This document shows, one piece after another, positions 1 to 9,234 of a stretch of DNA of 64,000 bases. Source of the stretch: CAZJVD01 sp964549505. Its GTDB lineage: Bacteria > Bdellovibrionota > UBA1018 > CAZJVD01. The notes beneath the pieces are model-generated. The model was not told where the DNA came from and did no database searches. It worked only from the letters and a program-made list of their open reading frames with translations. The position numbers and the translations under genes were made by a program. The stretch spans positions 39,678 to 103,677 of the forward strand of contig CAZJVD010000011.1 in the NCBI GenBank assembly GCA_964549505.1, given 5' to 3'. Within the stretch, counting starts at the first letter, position 1. Every line of letters starts with the position of its first letter.

Positions 1-1
1 T

Positions 2-919
2 TGGACCGCGGTTCTTATTCTCAGTTTTCTGCCCACCGTCGTTTGTTACAGTGCTGCTTGGATTCTGGTGACAGAGTTTCCGCAGCGTCCAGGCAGAGTG
101 ACGCTTCAGCGCCTTTGGTTACTTTCGCGCATCATGGTGACGAGTATCAGCTGGAACAATTTGACGCCGTTTCTCAAGGTCGGTGGAGAGCCGTTCAAGT
201 GGATGGCGTTACGAAAACACCTTGATTCGGATCGAGCTCTTGAGAGTGTAGTTGTTTACAATCTTGCCCATCTTTTAGGGACGCTCCTTGCGTTTTTCGT
301 CTGTGCCCTTGTTCTGATTGTATGCTTTCCGGCGGCGTCGTCGTTTGAGCCGTGGCTTTGGTTGGTAGTACTGGGAAGTGTTTTGAGTGCTGCGCTGATT
401 TGGTTCTTGCCAGGGATTATTGTTCGCAGAGTTTTGCGGCATCGCTCACGGTCGCGCTCGCGGTCACAACCGCGGTCACGATTACGCAAGTACGGACTCA
501 AGTTTGCGTGGCAGTTTCGCCGTTCGGTGCGTTGGGGTGGTCGAAACGTAAGCGGATACACGCGTCTTGGATTCGCAGTCGTCATCGAAGCGATCGCCCG
601 GTGGGCCGAAGGTCTTACGTTCTATGTCGCGTTTCTAGCTATGGGGTTGAGTATCTCGCTTTTTGAATCCGGGACGTTGGATGTCGCGCGCACCATTGTG
701 GACACAGGAACGTTTTTTGTTCCTTATCAACTCGGCACTCGTGAATCGGGTGTCAGTTTTGTTTTAGAGCATGTTTTAGGTCGCGGGGTAAGCGGCGCAC
801 TGACCGCTGTTCTCGCTTATCGTGGTGTTGAAATCATTTGGTTGCTGATCGGTCTTGCGATCTCGTTCACGGCTTCCCGAGGCGCGCGAGAATCAAAGGG
901 AGTTCCGACAAGCGGCTGA
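2..919 (+). CDS. Flippase-like integral membrane protein (LPG synthase TM family), 5' truncated
   Basis: The reading frame is open from the first complete codon, so the gene starts upstream of the window; 305 residues are visible. Family marks are the motif NNLTPFLKVGGEP near residue 50 and the C-terminal VPYQLGTRESG followed by a helix containing YRG; both are typical of the UPF0104 / TIGR00374 flippase-like domain found in lysylphosphatidylglycerol synthases and HpnL-like proteins. About five to six hydrophobic helices are visible. An Arg/Ser-rich cytoplasmic-type insertion lies between two helices (DNA about 437-490). The last 53 bases overlap the convergent HAD gene. The substrate is unknown; a lipid or lipid-linked substrate is an inference from the family. 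Confidence 0.7.
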   Translation, partial: WTAVLILSFLPTVVCYSAAWILVTEFPQRPGRVTLQRLWLLSRIMVTSISWNNLTPFLKVGGEPFKWMALRKHLDSDRALESVVVYNLAHLLGTLLAFFVCALVLIVCFPAASSFEPWLWLVVLGSVLSAALIWFLPGIIVRRVLRHRSRSRSRSQPRSRLRKYGLKFAWQFRRSVRWGGRNVSGYTRLGFAVVIEAIARWAEGLTFYVAFLAMGLSISLFESGTLDVARTIVDTGTFFVPYQLGTRESGVSFVLEHVLGRGVSGALTAVLAYRGVEIIWLLIGLAISFTASRGARESKGVPTSG

Positions 920-1544
920 TGTGAGCTACGTTTTCCGGTGAGAGGATCGTCTTTTCGCTAAGCCACACTGGTGTGAGTCCGACCGACTGAGAAGCCTGAA
1001 CATCGCGTTCGAGGTGATCACCGACAAAAACACAGTCTTTGGGTTGACATCCCATACGTGCGACCGTTCTTAGAAAAATCTGTGCGTTTGGCTTTTCAAC
1101 ACCTTCGTGGAACGAGTCGGTGACAGTAGAAAACAGCGCACGCATTCCTTGTTCTTCTAAAATGTCTCTCAGGTTCCCCGAAAAGTTGGAAACAATACCT
1201 AGTTGATAGGTTTTCCCGAGTTCCAAAAGTGTTTTCGTGTTTTCCTTGAGCTTGGCTGACTGGGTCGCAGTTAAAGAGCGAATGGCGCCGTCGGCAAACG
1301 TCTCATCGTTCCAGAGACGGCGGCTCAACTCCTTCAGAAAAAGCTCGTTAAAGGCAGCCAATCCAAGGCCGAGCGCTTTCTTTTCCTCGATGATCCAACG
1401 GTCGACCGCTGTGTAGGTGTCATGAAAAGCACGTTCGTCGCACTGGCCTCCGACAGAACGTATCGCTCGCAGCATCTGGTCCCGAGGGTGGACACCGTCG
1501 GCGTCGAGTGTTCCACCAAAGTCAAAAAGAACCGCGGAAAACAA
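867..1544 (-). CDS. HAD-superfamily hydrolase
   Basis: 225 residues with the four HAD motifs in order: motif I FDFGGT (D8), motif II VSNFSG, motif III Lys in EKPNAQ, and motif IV GDHLERD. It is probably a soluble phosphatase acting on a small phosphorylated metabolite. The usual second Asp of motif I (DxD) is Gly here, which removes the normal general acid/base; this occurs in some HAD branches, so activity is likely but mechanistically altered. The start is TTG, chosen because AGGAG lies 8 bases upstream. The 3' end overlaps the flippase-like gene. The upstream region is shared with the divergent exporter gene. Confidence 0.75.
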   Translation of the reverse strand: MFSAVLFDFGGTLDADGVHPRDQMLRAIRSVGGQCDERAFHDTYTAVDRWIIEEKKALGLGLAAFNELFLKELSRRLWNDETFADGAIRSLTATQSAKLKENTKTLLELGKTYQLGIVSNFSGNLRDILEEQGMRALFSTVTDSFHEGVEKPNAQIFLRTVARMGCQPKDCVFVGDHLERDVQASQSVGLTPVWLSEKTILSPENVAHISRLSELPLILARLGKP

Positions 1545-1624
1545 TGTCAGATCTCCTGATGCTTGGACGACTCACTCACGCCGCTCTCTCGTTGCCAAAC
1601 CGATGCATGCGCCGTAAACTTCCG

Positions 1625-4078
1625 ATGCCCTTCATGAATCTTTACAGTCGCTTCATCGTTCGATACGCCGGCTGGATCAGTCTTTTCGGGCTGATCACGG
1701 CTGCTGTATCCACCTACTACACTGTCGAACTGTACCGCAACCTGCGAACAGACATCGAAGAATTGTTACCAACGTCCGCACGGAGCGTGATGGACCTGAA
1801 CGAGGTCACGCGGCGCCTCGAGTCGATCGACAGTATCACCGTGATTCTGTTCTCGAAGGACAAGGTGGCCAGTCGGCGATTTGTCGACGATCTGGCAGTT
1901 CGTCTCAAGACTTATCCCACCAGCACGATAGCGTGGGTGGAGCATCGTATTCAGACCGAGGTCGATTTTTTCTTAAAGCGACAGGCGCTTTTTCTCGAGC
2001 GCACGGAACTCCTCGAAGTCCGTGACTATGTTCGTGATCGCATTGCTTACGAAAAGGCACTTTTCAATCCGATCAATATCTTCACGAACGCTGAGTTGCC
2101 GGTACCTGTTTTCAATTTCATTGGATTCAAAGACAAGTACGCCAAGAGCGTTTCCTATTACACGCAGTTTCCGGGTGGATACTACGCCAACGATGATGAA
2201 ACGATTCGTCTCCTGCTCGCTTACTTGCCGGGAAAAGTCTCAGGAATCGAGGGCGCGCTCAAGCTCCGTGGCGCGATCGACGAGTCGGTTGCCTCGCTGG
2301 ATCCGAAAAAGTACGCCCCTGATCTTGAGGTGCGATTTTCGGGAGGCGTGCAGAACCTCATCGAGGAGCGCGAAGCTCTCCTAGAAGACCTCGGTATTTC
2401 GACGGTCATTGTGACGATCCTCGTCGCCATCGGGCTGCTGGTTTACTACCGGAGTTTTTGGGGAACGTTTGTTCTACTCGTCAGTCTTTTTATTGGAACG
2501 CTTTGGACGCTTGGAAGCTCGTATTTTACGGTGGGCTATCTCAATGCGAACTCAGCTTTCTTGGGTAGCATCATCATCGGAAACGGGATTAACTTTGGGA
2601 TCATCTTTCTCGCGCGCTATATCGAAGAACGCCGTCGAGCAAAGGGGCATCTTCGCTCAGTAACGATCGCGATTCAAAGCACAGCGACAGCAACCCTCAC
2701 GGCTGCGCTAGCAGCGGGCATGGCTTACGGGTCACTTTTTCTCACAGACTTTCGTGGTTTCCGGCAGTTCGGGATCATTGGTTTTGTCGGCATGGTGCTT
2801 TGCTGGATCAGTGCCTACACGATCCTGCCTGCGCTGCTCACTGTGATTTCGAATCTCAAACTGATCGAGCGGAGCCATTGGCCAGAGCCCAAACATATCG
2901 TGACTGGGTTGATCGCTCGGCTCGTTGAGAAGCGTTCGGGTCTGCTCATCACGCTCTCAGTTATCGCGTCTGCGATGAGTATCTTGGCGATCGTTCTATC
3001 GAAGACGGAGATCATCGAAACGAATCTCCTGAAACTTCGCAATCGACAGAGTCTTGAGAGTGGTTCGGTCTATTATTCGAAGTTTGTCGACCAAGTTTTC
3101 AAGCGCTATATGACTCCGATCGTGTTTCTTCCGGAAAACCAGGAAGAGGCACGAATCATCTATCAGAAACTCAAAGCGAAACGGAAGGCTGAGGGCGAAA
3201 AGACTCTGATCGACGTACTGAGTTTCCTCGAGGACTTTGTTCCGAAGCATCAGCCCGAGAAGATTCAGATCTTAAAAGAGATCAAGGCGATGCTCACGCC
3301 GCGAATCATGTCGCAGATCAGTGAACAGGACCGGATCACCGTTCAACGCTATCTCACGCCCGAAGTTTTTACGACGTTCACAGCTGAGGACCTACCGGCG
3401 CTTCTGCTCAACCGCTTTCGCGAGAAAGATGGAACTCTCGGACGGCTGGTGCTCGTGGAGCCACCCGTGGGTGGACGCATGGGCGAGGCGGACACGCTCA
3501 TTCGTTTTGTTTCAGATCTCCGTGCGATTGCCGACGAAACGGAAGCCGGGATTCCGGTGGCGGGTCAGTTACCCGTTTCGGCTGACATGATTGAAGCGAT
3601 TCGAGACAATGGCCCGAAGGCAACGTTCTTTGCATTCATTGCTGTGACTGTGCTGGTTTTCATATTGTTCCGAGATTTCCGGGTTTCGGGCGTGGTTCTC
3701 ACGTCACTTTGGGTGGGGGTCCTCTGGCTCTTCGGCTTGATCTATGGCTTGGATCTTAAGATCAACTTCTTGAACTTCATCGCGCTTCCGATGACGTTTG
3801 GGATTGGTGTGGATTACGCGGTGAACATGTTTCAGCGCTATCAGCTCGAGGGTCCTGGTAAAATCGTCAAAGTGATTCGCGAAACGGGCGGAGCGGTGGG
3901 GCTTGCAAGTTACACCACCATGGTTGGGTATCTTTCGCTCCTCATTGCGAGCAATCAAGCATTCGTGAGTTTTGGCTTGCTGTCGATCCTTGGCGAAGTG
4001 ACGTGTATGATCACAGCGTTAGTGATGGTGACAGCCTGGGTCTATCAGCGCGATCTACGTCGAAAAGTGCAACCTTAG
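1625..4078 (+). CDS. MMPL/RND-family exporter
   Basis: About 817 residues in a duplicated MMPL/RND layout: an N-terminal helix, a periplasmic loop, five to six helices (residues about 250-430), then the same pattern again. The second half has GIGVDYAVNMFQRY, the typical RND helix-4 motif with its Asp. The first half has GNGINFGI, with Asn in place of that Asp. Size and layout resemble HpnN-like transporters that move lipids to the outer membrane, but no hopanoid synthesis gene is visible. The start is uncertain: in-frame starts exist at 1508 (GTG), 1544, 1625 and 1634, none with a clear Shine-Dalgarno; 1625 keeps the first helix and clears the HAD promoter region. Confidence 0.75.
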   Translation: MPFMNLYSRFIVRYAGWISLFGLITAAVSTYYTVELYRNLRTDIEELLPTSARSVMDLNEVTRRLESIDSITVILFSKDKVASRRFVDDLAVRLKTYPTSTIAWVEHRIQTEVDFFLKRQALFLERTELLEVRDYVRDRIAYEKALFNPINIFTNAELPVPVFNFIGFKDKYAKSVSYYTQFPGGYYANDDETIRLLLAYLPGKVSGIEGALKLRGAIDESVASLDPKKYAPDLEVRFSGGVQNLIEEREALLEDLGISTVIVTILVAIGLLVYYRSFWGTFVLLVSLFIGTLWTLGSSYFTVGYLNANSAFLGSIIIGNGINFGIIFLARYIEERRRAKGHLRSVTIAIQSTATATLTAALAAGMAYGSLFLTDFRGFRQFGIIGFVGMVLCWISAYTILPALLTVISNLKLIERSHWPEPKHIVTGLIARLVEKRSGLLITLSVIASAMSILAIVLSKTEIIETNLLKLRNRQSLESGSVYYSKFVDQVFKRYMTPIVFLPENQEEARIIYQKLKAKRKAEGEKTLIDVLSFLEDFVPKHQPEKIQILKEIKAMLTPRIMSQISEQDRITVQRYLTPEVFTTFTAEDLPALLLNRFREKDGTLGRLVLVEPPVGGRMGEADTLIRFVSDLRAIADETEAGIPVAGQLPVSADMIEAIRDNGPKATFFAFIAVTVLVFILFRDFRVSGVVLTSLWVGVLWLFGLIYGLDLKINFLNFIALPMTFGIGVDYAVNMFQRYQLEGPGKIVKVIRETGGAVGLASYTTMVGYLSLLIASNQAFVSFGLLSILGEVTCMITALVMVTAWVYQRDLRRKVQP

Positions 4079-5120
4079 TTCCGCCGAGACGTGCCGATTC
4101 GTAAGCGCCGTAGATGGTTCGAATGCACTCGTAAGAATCCGTCGTATCTTTTGAAACAAACTGGTTGTTTTCAATCGCGACACAGAAATCTGCGAACAGA
4201 CTTGCGAACCATTCGCTATGGCTCGAGTCCATCCAGTGAGAGGGGAGCGTAAAACGTTCGATCGCCCATTCGGCGGCATGCGAGATGTTCTCGTCTTTGC
4301 GCGCGAATTTTCGTGCGACCTCGAAATCGTCGTCTTCAACCCGTATAGCGCCTTTTTCACATTGTATCGTGTAGACGACTTTGCGACTGCCTGCGGTCCA
4401 CGTGAGACCGATCTGGGCGACCGCTCCTTCGAATTCGAGCGAAGCATGAAAGTTATCTTCTGTATCAAACTCCGGAGCGCTGATCTGATACATGCGGGCC
4501 GAGATATTTTTTGGATACTGTTTCAACCAATCAAAAATCAAATAGAAGCTATGGCTTCCGTGATCCATCGCAATCCCACCGCCGCTGAAACGTTGGTCGC
4601 GTCTCCAGTCAGTGTTCCATTCGGGAACGCCGAGCGCGTGGGTGTTGCGGTACGTCTGCAGCGTGACGAGTTTCACAGTGCCTAGATCGCCTGTATCTAA
4701 AATCGATTTGATCTGCTGGACCACGGGCGCATGACGATAGTTGTGTCCAGGAAACAAAACACGTTTGTTCCTGAGGGCCGCTTCAAGCATCAGGCGTGCG
4801 CTTTCCACCGAAGTCGTGAGTGGCTTTTCGCAAAGAACATGAATGCCAGCTTCAAGTGCGGCAACTGCGAGACGTTCGTGCGCGTAAGGAGGTGTGGCGA
4901 TATCGAGAAAATCGATCTGCGAACCTTCGCGGTAAATCAAGTCGAGTCCATCAGCATAGACCTTCGCATTCGGAAAGGCCTGACGAGCTTTCGCTAGCCG
5001 AGCAGGACAGGAGTCCGCGATCGCAGCGATCTCGAGCGCTCCATCACGGACGGCGCGTTCGTAGAAAGGGACGTGCCCTTTTGCTGCAATGAAACCGAAT
5101 CCAACGATCGCTCCACGCAT
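4011..5120 (-). CDS. Gfo/Idh/MocA-family NAD(P)-dependent oxidoreductase
   Basis: 369 residues. The N-terminal Rossmann fold shows GFGFIAAKGH at the nucleotide-binding turn, then CEKPLTT near residue 95 with the Lys that binds cofactor and substrate in this family. The C-terminal alpha/beta domain includes GGGIAMDHGSH, carrying the conserved active-site DxxxH-type residues. It probably oxidises or reduces a sugar or cyclitol; the substrate cannot be told from sequence. Its 3' end overlaps the convergent exporter gene by 68 bases. The ATG start at 5120 directly precedes the glycine-rich turn as usual. Confidence 0.8.
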   Translation of the reverse strand: MRGAIVGFGFIAAKGHVPFYERAVRDGALEIAAIADSCPARLAKARQAFPNAKVYADGLDLIYREGSQIDFLDIATPPYAHERLAVAALEAGIHVLCEKPLTTSVESARLMLEAALRNKRVLFPGHNYRHAPVVQQIKSILDTGDLGTVKLVTLQTYRNTHALGVPEWNTDWRRDQRFSGGGIAMDHGSHSFYLIFDWLKQYPKNISARMYQISAPEFDTEDNFHASLEFEGAVAQIGLTWTAGSRKVVYTIQCEKGAIRVEDDDFEVARKFARKDENISHAAEWAIERFTLPSHWMDSSHSEWFASLFADFCVAIENNQFVSKDTTDSYECIRTIYGAYESARLGGTKVALFDVDRADRPRLSPSLTL

Positions 5121-5135
5121 GCTTGGGTCTCAGTT

Positions 5136-5456
5136 CTAGTATTGAGCGTCGTCGGCGTCGTCGTTTTCAAAATCGCGAGGCGCAGGTTGCGCTCGAAACG
5201 GAGCGTCGCCGGACTCGGCGCCACCGGCATCGGCGCGTTCATAAGCGTCTGGATTGGCGTAGTTAGGGCCTGCGGCAACGCCGCCGCTACCCCAGCCTGG
5301 GTAACCCGGAGGTAGGACTTCGTCGCCGTCCGCGGTACGGCCTGGCATCGGCCTATCTGCCTCGTTCACCTCGTCCCGTGGTTCGACGCCAGGCGACGAA
5401 AGTGCCCAGCTATAAACTGATGAAGTTAACAAAATCAGCGCAGCGAGAAGTCTCAT
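5136..5456 (-). CDS. Small exported Gly/Pro/Asp-rich protein
   Basis: 106 residues from the ATG at 5456, chosen because GAGG lies 9 bases upstream and the product then begins with a clear signal peptide (MRLLAALILLTSSVYSWA). An upstream ATG at 5471 would add five residues. The mature part is low in hydrophobic residues, rich in Pro, Gly, Asp and Glu, and ends in a run of acidic residues, so it looks disordered. It has no recognised domain. It ends 15 bases before the start of the oxidoreductase gene on the same strand, so the two may be co-transcribed. Function unknown. Confidence 0.55.
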   Translation of the reverse strand: MRLLAALILLTSSVYSWALSSPGVEPRDEVNEADRPMPGRTADGDEVLPPGYPGWGSGGVAAGPNYANPDAYERADAGGAESGDAPFRAQPAPRDFENDDADDAQY

Positions 5457-5519
5457 GATCGGTTTCCTCATACATCCCAATATATTGCCGTCGTTCAAAA
5501 ATAAATCACAAAGCCGGGC

Positions 5520-5547
5520 TTGGCAAACCTGACAAAATAGATACACT
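5520..5547 (+). promoter_or_regulatory. Candidate sigma70-type promoter for the HDOD/kinase/regulator operon
   Basis: TTGGCA at 5520-5525, a 16-base spacer, then TACACT at 5542-5547. It faces the HDOD gene and lies in the only long gap upstream of it. The match is by eye only. Confidence 0.4.
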
Positions 5548-5577
5548 ATTAAGGCGGCACGATTTTCCTAAAGAGAC

Positions 5578-5589
5578 GACACATGTGTC
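5578..5589. promoter_or_regulatory. Perfect 12-bp palindrome GACACATGTGTC, possible operator
   Basis: The palindrome lies about 30 bases downstream of the candidate promoter and 73 bases before the HDOD start, inside the expected 5' leader. It could be a binding site for a dimeric regulator. No regulator can be assigned. Confidence 0.35.
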
Positions 5590-5661
5590 CGATACACAAA
5601 GAGGACACCATCAGTACGTAACAGCCGCGACCAGGGGCCTCCGGGGAATGAGGGTAAGTTT

Positions 5662-6522
5662 TTGATTCTAGAGGGTAAAATCCAAGAATTGCCAACGCTT
5701 CCGGGCGTGGCCTTTGAGATCAACCGCCTGATCGCGGATTCGAACTCATCGGTCGCTGACCTTGAGCGTGTTCTTTCCAAGGACCAGGCTCTTACGGCCA
5801 AGGTTCTCAAACTCGCCAACTCTTCGTTTTATGCTGTCCCTGGCGGAGTGACGTCCGTGAAGAAGGCCTTGGGTTTTTTGGGCTTCAACACGATTGCGCA
5901 GCTTGCGCTCGGCGTTTCGGTTTTCGATGTCTTCGCGCGCCTAGGATCGTCGCGCTTCTCGATCGATGATTTTTGGAAGCATTCGTTGGCCGTCGGTCTT
6001 GCCGCTGAGCGGATCGCAAAAGAGATCAGTTTACCCCAGCACGAGACGGCATTTACGGCGGGACTTCTTCACGATCTCGGAAAACTCGTCCAACTCAAAT
6101 TTGATCGCACACGTTTTGAAGCTGTACTGGAACGCACGACGAAAACAGCGTCGTCGTTTGTTGCCGTGGAACGCGAACAAATCCGCGTTGCAGGTGAAGA
6201 CCACGCGATGGTGGGTTGGTTAGCGGCAAAACAGTGGAACTTCCCGGCTACGATTCAGGCTGCGATTCGCTTTCACCACGACCCGGCTGAGACACGTACG
6301 GCGTCCGATCCATTGCGAAAGCTCGTTGCTTGCGTTCGCATCGCCAATCAGATTGTCGTGCGCCAAAAGCTTGGATTCTCCGGCGATTGCTCGGAGCCCG
6401 AGGTCGGCGATCAAGACATGACCGATTGTGGTCTCACATCCGAGAAGCTGGCAAGTATCGAGCGTTGGCTCGACGCTGACTTCAAGAAAGCAGGAGCTTT
6501 GGTGCATGCCCTCGCCGCTTAA
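5662..6522 (+). CDS. HDOD-domain signalling protein
   Basis: 286 residues. The HDOD domain spans most of the protein: LPTLPGVAFEINRL near the N-terminus, the ALTAKVLKLANSSFY segment, and the HD-like part FTAGLLHDLGKLV near residue 140. HDOD proteins are cytoplasmic signalling proteins related to HD phosphohydrolases, usually without proven catalysis, and often occur beside two-component systems. The start is TTG with AGGG seven bases upstream. The 3' end overlaps the following histidine kinase by 17 bases, suggesting translational coupling and a shared pathway. Confidence 0.85.
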   Translation: MILEGKIQELPTLPGVAFEINRLIADSNSSVADLERVLSKDQALTAKVLKLANSSFYAVPGGVTSVKKALGFLGFNTIAQLALGVSVFDVFARLGSSRFSIDDFWKHSLAVGLAAERIAKEISLPQHETAFTAGLLHDLGKLVQLKFDRTRFEAVLERTTKTASSFVAVEREQIRVAGEDHAMVGWLAAKQWNFPATIQAAIRFHHDPAETRTASDPLRKLVACVRIANQIVVRQKLGFSGDCSEPEVGDQDMTDCGLTSEKLASIERWLDADFKKAGALVHALAA

Positions 6523-7699
6523 ACTGAGCTCCGCAACTCATGTCAGCGCTCCCGACTACGCGACGCTGATTCGTGCGAGCGGTGAGCCGCTCGTGATCCT
6601 CAATGAACAAGGCCTTGTAGTAGAAGCTAGCGAAGGGTCGTCCCAACTCTTTGGTAAACCTGTGTCGGCAATGCTGGATCGAGACTTTGACGGTCTTCTC
6701 AAGCCTGTCACTGGCGACGAACTCCGGGCTGCGCGTTTGCGAAAGTTTAAAACGGGAGATTTTTCCCACGACGGTGTTTTTGAGGATTTTGGTTTTGAAA
6801 ACGCTCGCGGCGAAACGCGCGTGGTCGATGTTCGACGCTCGACGGTCGCGCTTCAGAAGACTTCTTACGTCGTGATGACGTTTCGAGATGTTACCGAAAA
6901 GAAACGTCTCGAACTCGAGTTGTTGTCAAAGCATCAAGAGATGACTCGCCTGATCTCCGATTTGGAGAAAAGTCATGCGGAACTCAAGTCCACGCAAGAT
7001 ATGCTCGTTCAGTCGAGCAAACTCGCCGCACTCGGTGAGCTCACCTCAGGAATCGCGCATGAGATCAATCAGCCCTTACAGATTATCCTAGGCTTCTCTC
7101 AAGAGGCGCGTCGCTCGAAGGATCCTGCCGTCCTCACTGACGCCGTTAATGAAATTTCCAGTCAGGCAGAAAAAGTCGCATTGATCATCAAGCATCTTCG
7201 AGCGCTCGCTCGAAAAACGCTGGAGGATCATACGTGGGTTGACGTGCACACCGTGGTTGGAGATGCGCTTGAGCACTTGCTTGAACCACTGAAGACGGAG
7301 GGCATCACCGTTCAACAGAACCTCGACGCACCCGACGCCCGTGTTTTCGGAAGCGCGATTCAGCTCGAGCAGATCTTCGCCAATCTGGTAACAAACGCCC
7401 GCGATGCGATCTTAGAGACCAAGCGTGGCAAAGGTACGATCGCGATCACTTCGAAGAATCACAAAGACTTCTTAGAGGTCGAAGTGACCGACGATGGAGC
7501 CGGCATTCCAGAAAGTGTTCGATCAAAGATTTTCAATCCGTTTTTCACCACCAAAGAGGTCGGTAAAGGGATGGGTTTAGGCCTCAGTCTCAGTTACGGA
7601 ATCTTGAACCAGCATCATGGTTCGATCGTGGTTGAGAGCACGGCCGGTCGTGGAACCAGTTTTAGAATTCGTTTACCAAAAGATTTTAGGAATTTTTAG
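6506..7699 (+). CDS. PAS-domain sensor histidine kinase
   Basis: 397 residues from the ATG at 6506, which has AGGAG nine bases upstream. An N-terminal PAS domain covers about residues 18-130. A short coiled linker leads to a HisKA domain with the phospho-acceptor His185 in SGIAHEINQPLQ. The HATPase domain has the N box (NLVTNARDAI), G1 (DDGAGIP), F box (NPFFTTKE) and G2 (GKGMGLGLS). No membrane segment is seen, so it senses a cytoplasmic or HDOD-relayed signal. It overlaps the HDOD gene and is 23 bases from the NtrC-like regulator, its likely phosphorylation partner. The architecture is that of NtrB/ZraS-like kinases. Confidence 0.9.
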   Translation: MPSPLKLSSATHVSAPDYATLIRASGEPLVILNEQGLVVEASEGSSQLFGKPVSAMLDRDFDGLLKPVTGDELRAARLRKFKTGDFSHDGVFEDFGFENARGETRVVDVRRSTVALQKTSYVVMTFRDVTEKKRLELELLSKHQEMTRLISDLEKSHAELKSTQDMLVQSSKLAALGELTSGIAHEINQPLQIILGFSQEARRSKDPAVLTDAVNEISSQAEKVALIIKHLRALARKTLEDHTWVDVHTVVGDALEHLLEPLKTEGITVQQNLDAPDARVFGSAIQLEQIFANLVTNARDAILETKRGKGTIAITSKNHKDFLEVEVTDDGAGIPESVRSKIFNPFFTTKEVGKGMGLGLSLSYGILNQHHGSIVVESTAGRGTSFRIRLPKDFRNF

Positions 7700-7722
7700 A
7701 CAGACAGGAAAAGGAGAGTCAT

Positions 7723-9234
7723 ATGAAACCGACTGTACTTCCCACCGTTTTGATTGTGGACGATGAAGATTCGATCCGGAAGTTATTGAGAACGCGTCTT
7801 GATCGCGATGGCTATCCAACCGTGGTCTGCTCGAGTGGGGCGGAGGCTTTGAAAGCGATTCAGGAGAACGGCGCGATTGGCGTTGTTGTCACGGATCTCA
7901 AGATGCCGGGCGAAGATGGTTTCAGTGTTCTCGAAACGGCTCATAAGAAGAGCACGGCTATTCGATCGATCGTAATCACAGGTCACGGTGAAAAGGACGC
8001 CGCAGTTCGGTCGTTAAAACTGGGCGCTTCCGACTATCTCGAAAAACCGTTCGATATGGATGAGTTTGCGCACACCGTGGGACGCTGCGCTCGGGAGTTT
8101 GAGCTCACGCGTGAGAACGCTGAGCTCGTCGATCGCCTCGAAGCGCGTGTGAGCCGCGTCGAAGGAAAAGAAGAAGACGAAGTTTGGTTTGTTTCAAAGT
8201 CATCCTCGATGGAAAAGACGAACGAGTGGATCAACGTTCTTCGTCGCGAATCGATGAGAGGCACGGGCGAGGAACCAACGGTTTTGATTCAAGGAGAAAG
8301 CGGTACGGGTAAGGAAGGTATCGCACGCATGATTCATGCGGGTTCACGTCGTGCGCGCGGGCCTTGGGTGGCCGTCAATTGCGCTAACTTCTCTGAGCAG
8401 CTGTTGGAAAGTGAACTCTTCGGTCATGAGCGTGGAGCTTTCACTGGCGCTCAAACGTTGAAACGTGGCCTGTTCGAAATCGCGAAAGGCGGAACACTTT
8501 TCTTAGACGAAATCGGCGAGATGGATATCAAGATCCAAGCGAAACTGCTGCGCGTTCTTCAAGAGAAGACATTTCGACGCGTCGGTGGCACAGCAGACTT
8601 ATCAACGGATGTCCGAGTGGTCGCGGCAACGAACCGTAACCTCAAAGAACGTTCGGCACCCAATGGTGGCGGTGGATTCCGCGAAGATCTTTATCACAGG
8701 CTCAATCAAGTCGTGATCGATCTACCGGCGCTGCGGGATCGTTCTGATGACATCGTTCCAATGGCGAAACAGTTTGCTGAAAAGGCTTTTCATGCACGCG
8801 GTAAGACGTTCGAAGGGTTCACGCCGGACGGTGAGAACGCACTGACAACGTACAACTGGCCGGGAAACGTTCGCGAACTGTGGAACGTCCTCGATCGCGT
8901 CGCGCTGTTGTGGCAAGGCAAAGGCAAAGTGATGCCTCGGCACTTTTCACTTCCACAGACGTCGCAAGCGGTTGGAGAAGTCACGGGCTTTAAACTCGAG
9001 AGTGTGGCCAATCCCTACCAGGCTCCGGATCAATCCGGTGTCGGTGGTTACATGGAACTCAAGCGCAAATGGTCCGATAGTTTCGAGCGTGAGTACTTGC
9101 TCGGAACGCTTCAGCGACATGGTGGCAATGTCTCTGCCGCTGCCCGCGAAGCAAAACTCGATCGCAGCAACTTCTTGCGCTTGCTCCGTCGACATCAGTT
9201 GAAAGCGGAGTCGTTCCGAAAGATTGCGGCTTAG
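7723..9234 (+). CDS. NtrC-family sigma54-dependent response regulator
   Basis: 503 residues in three domains: a receiver with phospho-acceptor Asp58 (VVTDLKMPG) and Lys near 108; an AAA+ domain with Walker A GESGTGK (191-197), the sigma54-contacting loop GAFTGA (238-243) and Walker B GGTLFLDE; and a C-terminal Fis-type helix-turn-helix (GGNVSAAAREAKLDRS). It activates RNA polymerase carrying sigma54 when phosphorylated, most likely by the adjacent kinase. A good AGGAG stands before the ATG. Target promoters are not identifiable in the window. The last four bases overlap a convergent gene. Confidence 0.92.
   Translation: MKPTVLPTVLIVDDEDSIRKLLRTRLDRDGYPTVVCSSGAEALKAIQENGAIGVVVTDLKMPGEDGFSVLETAHKKSTAIRSIVITGHGEKDAAVRSLKLGASDYLEKPFDMDEFAHTVGRCAREFELTRENAELVDRLEARVSRVEGKEEDEVWFVSKSSSMEKTNEWINVLRRESMRGTGEEPTVLIQGESGTGKEGIARMIHAGSRRARGPWVAVNCANFSEQLLESELFGHERGAFTGAQTLKRGLFEIAKGGTLFLDEIGEMDIKIQAKLLRVLQEKTFRRVGGTADLSTDVRVVAATNRNLKERSAPNGGGGFREDLYHRLNQVVIDLPALRDRSDDIVPMAKQFAEKAFHARGKTFEGFTPDGENALTTYNWPGNVRELWNVLDRVALLWQGKGKVMPRHFSLPQTSQAVGEVTGFKLESVANPYQAPDQSGVGGYMELKRKWSDSFEREYLLGTLQRHGGNVSAAAREAKLDRSNFLRLLRRHQLKAESFRKIAA

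Noticed and set aside
2..4078. Hopanoid transport locus (HpnL-like and HpnN-like proteins)
   Set aside because: Both proteins resemble families found in such loci, but no squalene-hopene cyclase or other hpn gene is visible and a HAD gene lies between them.
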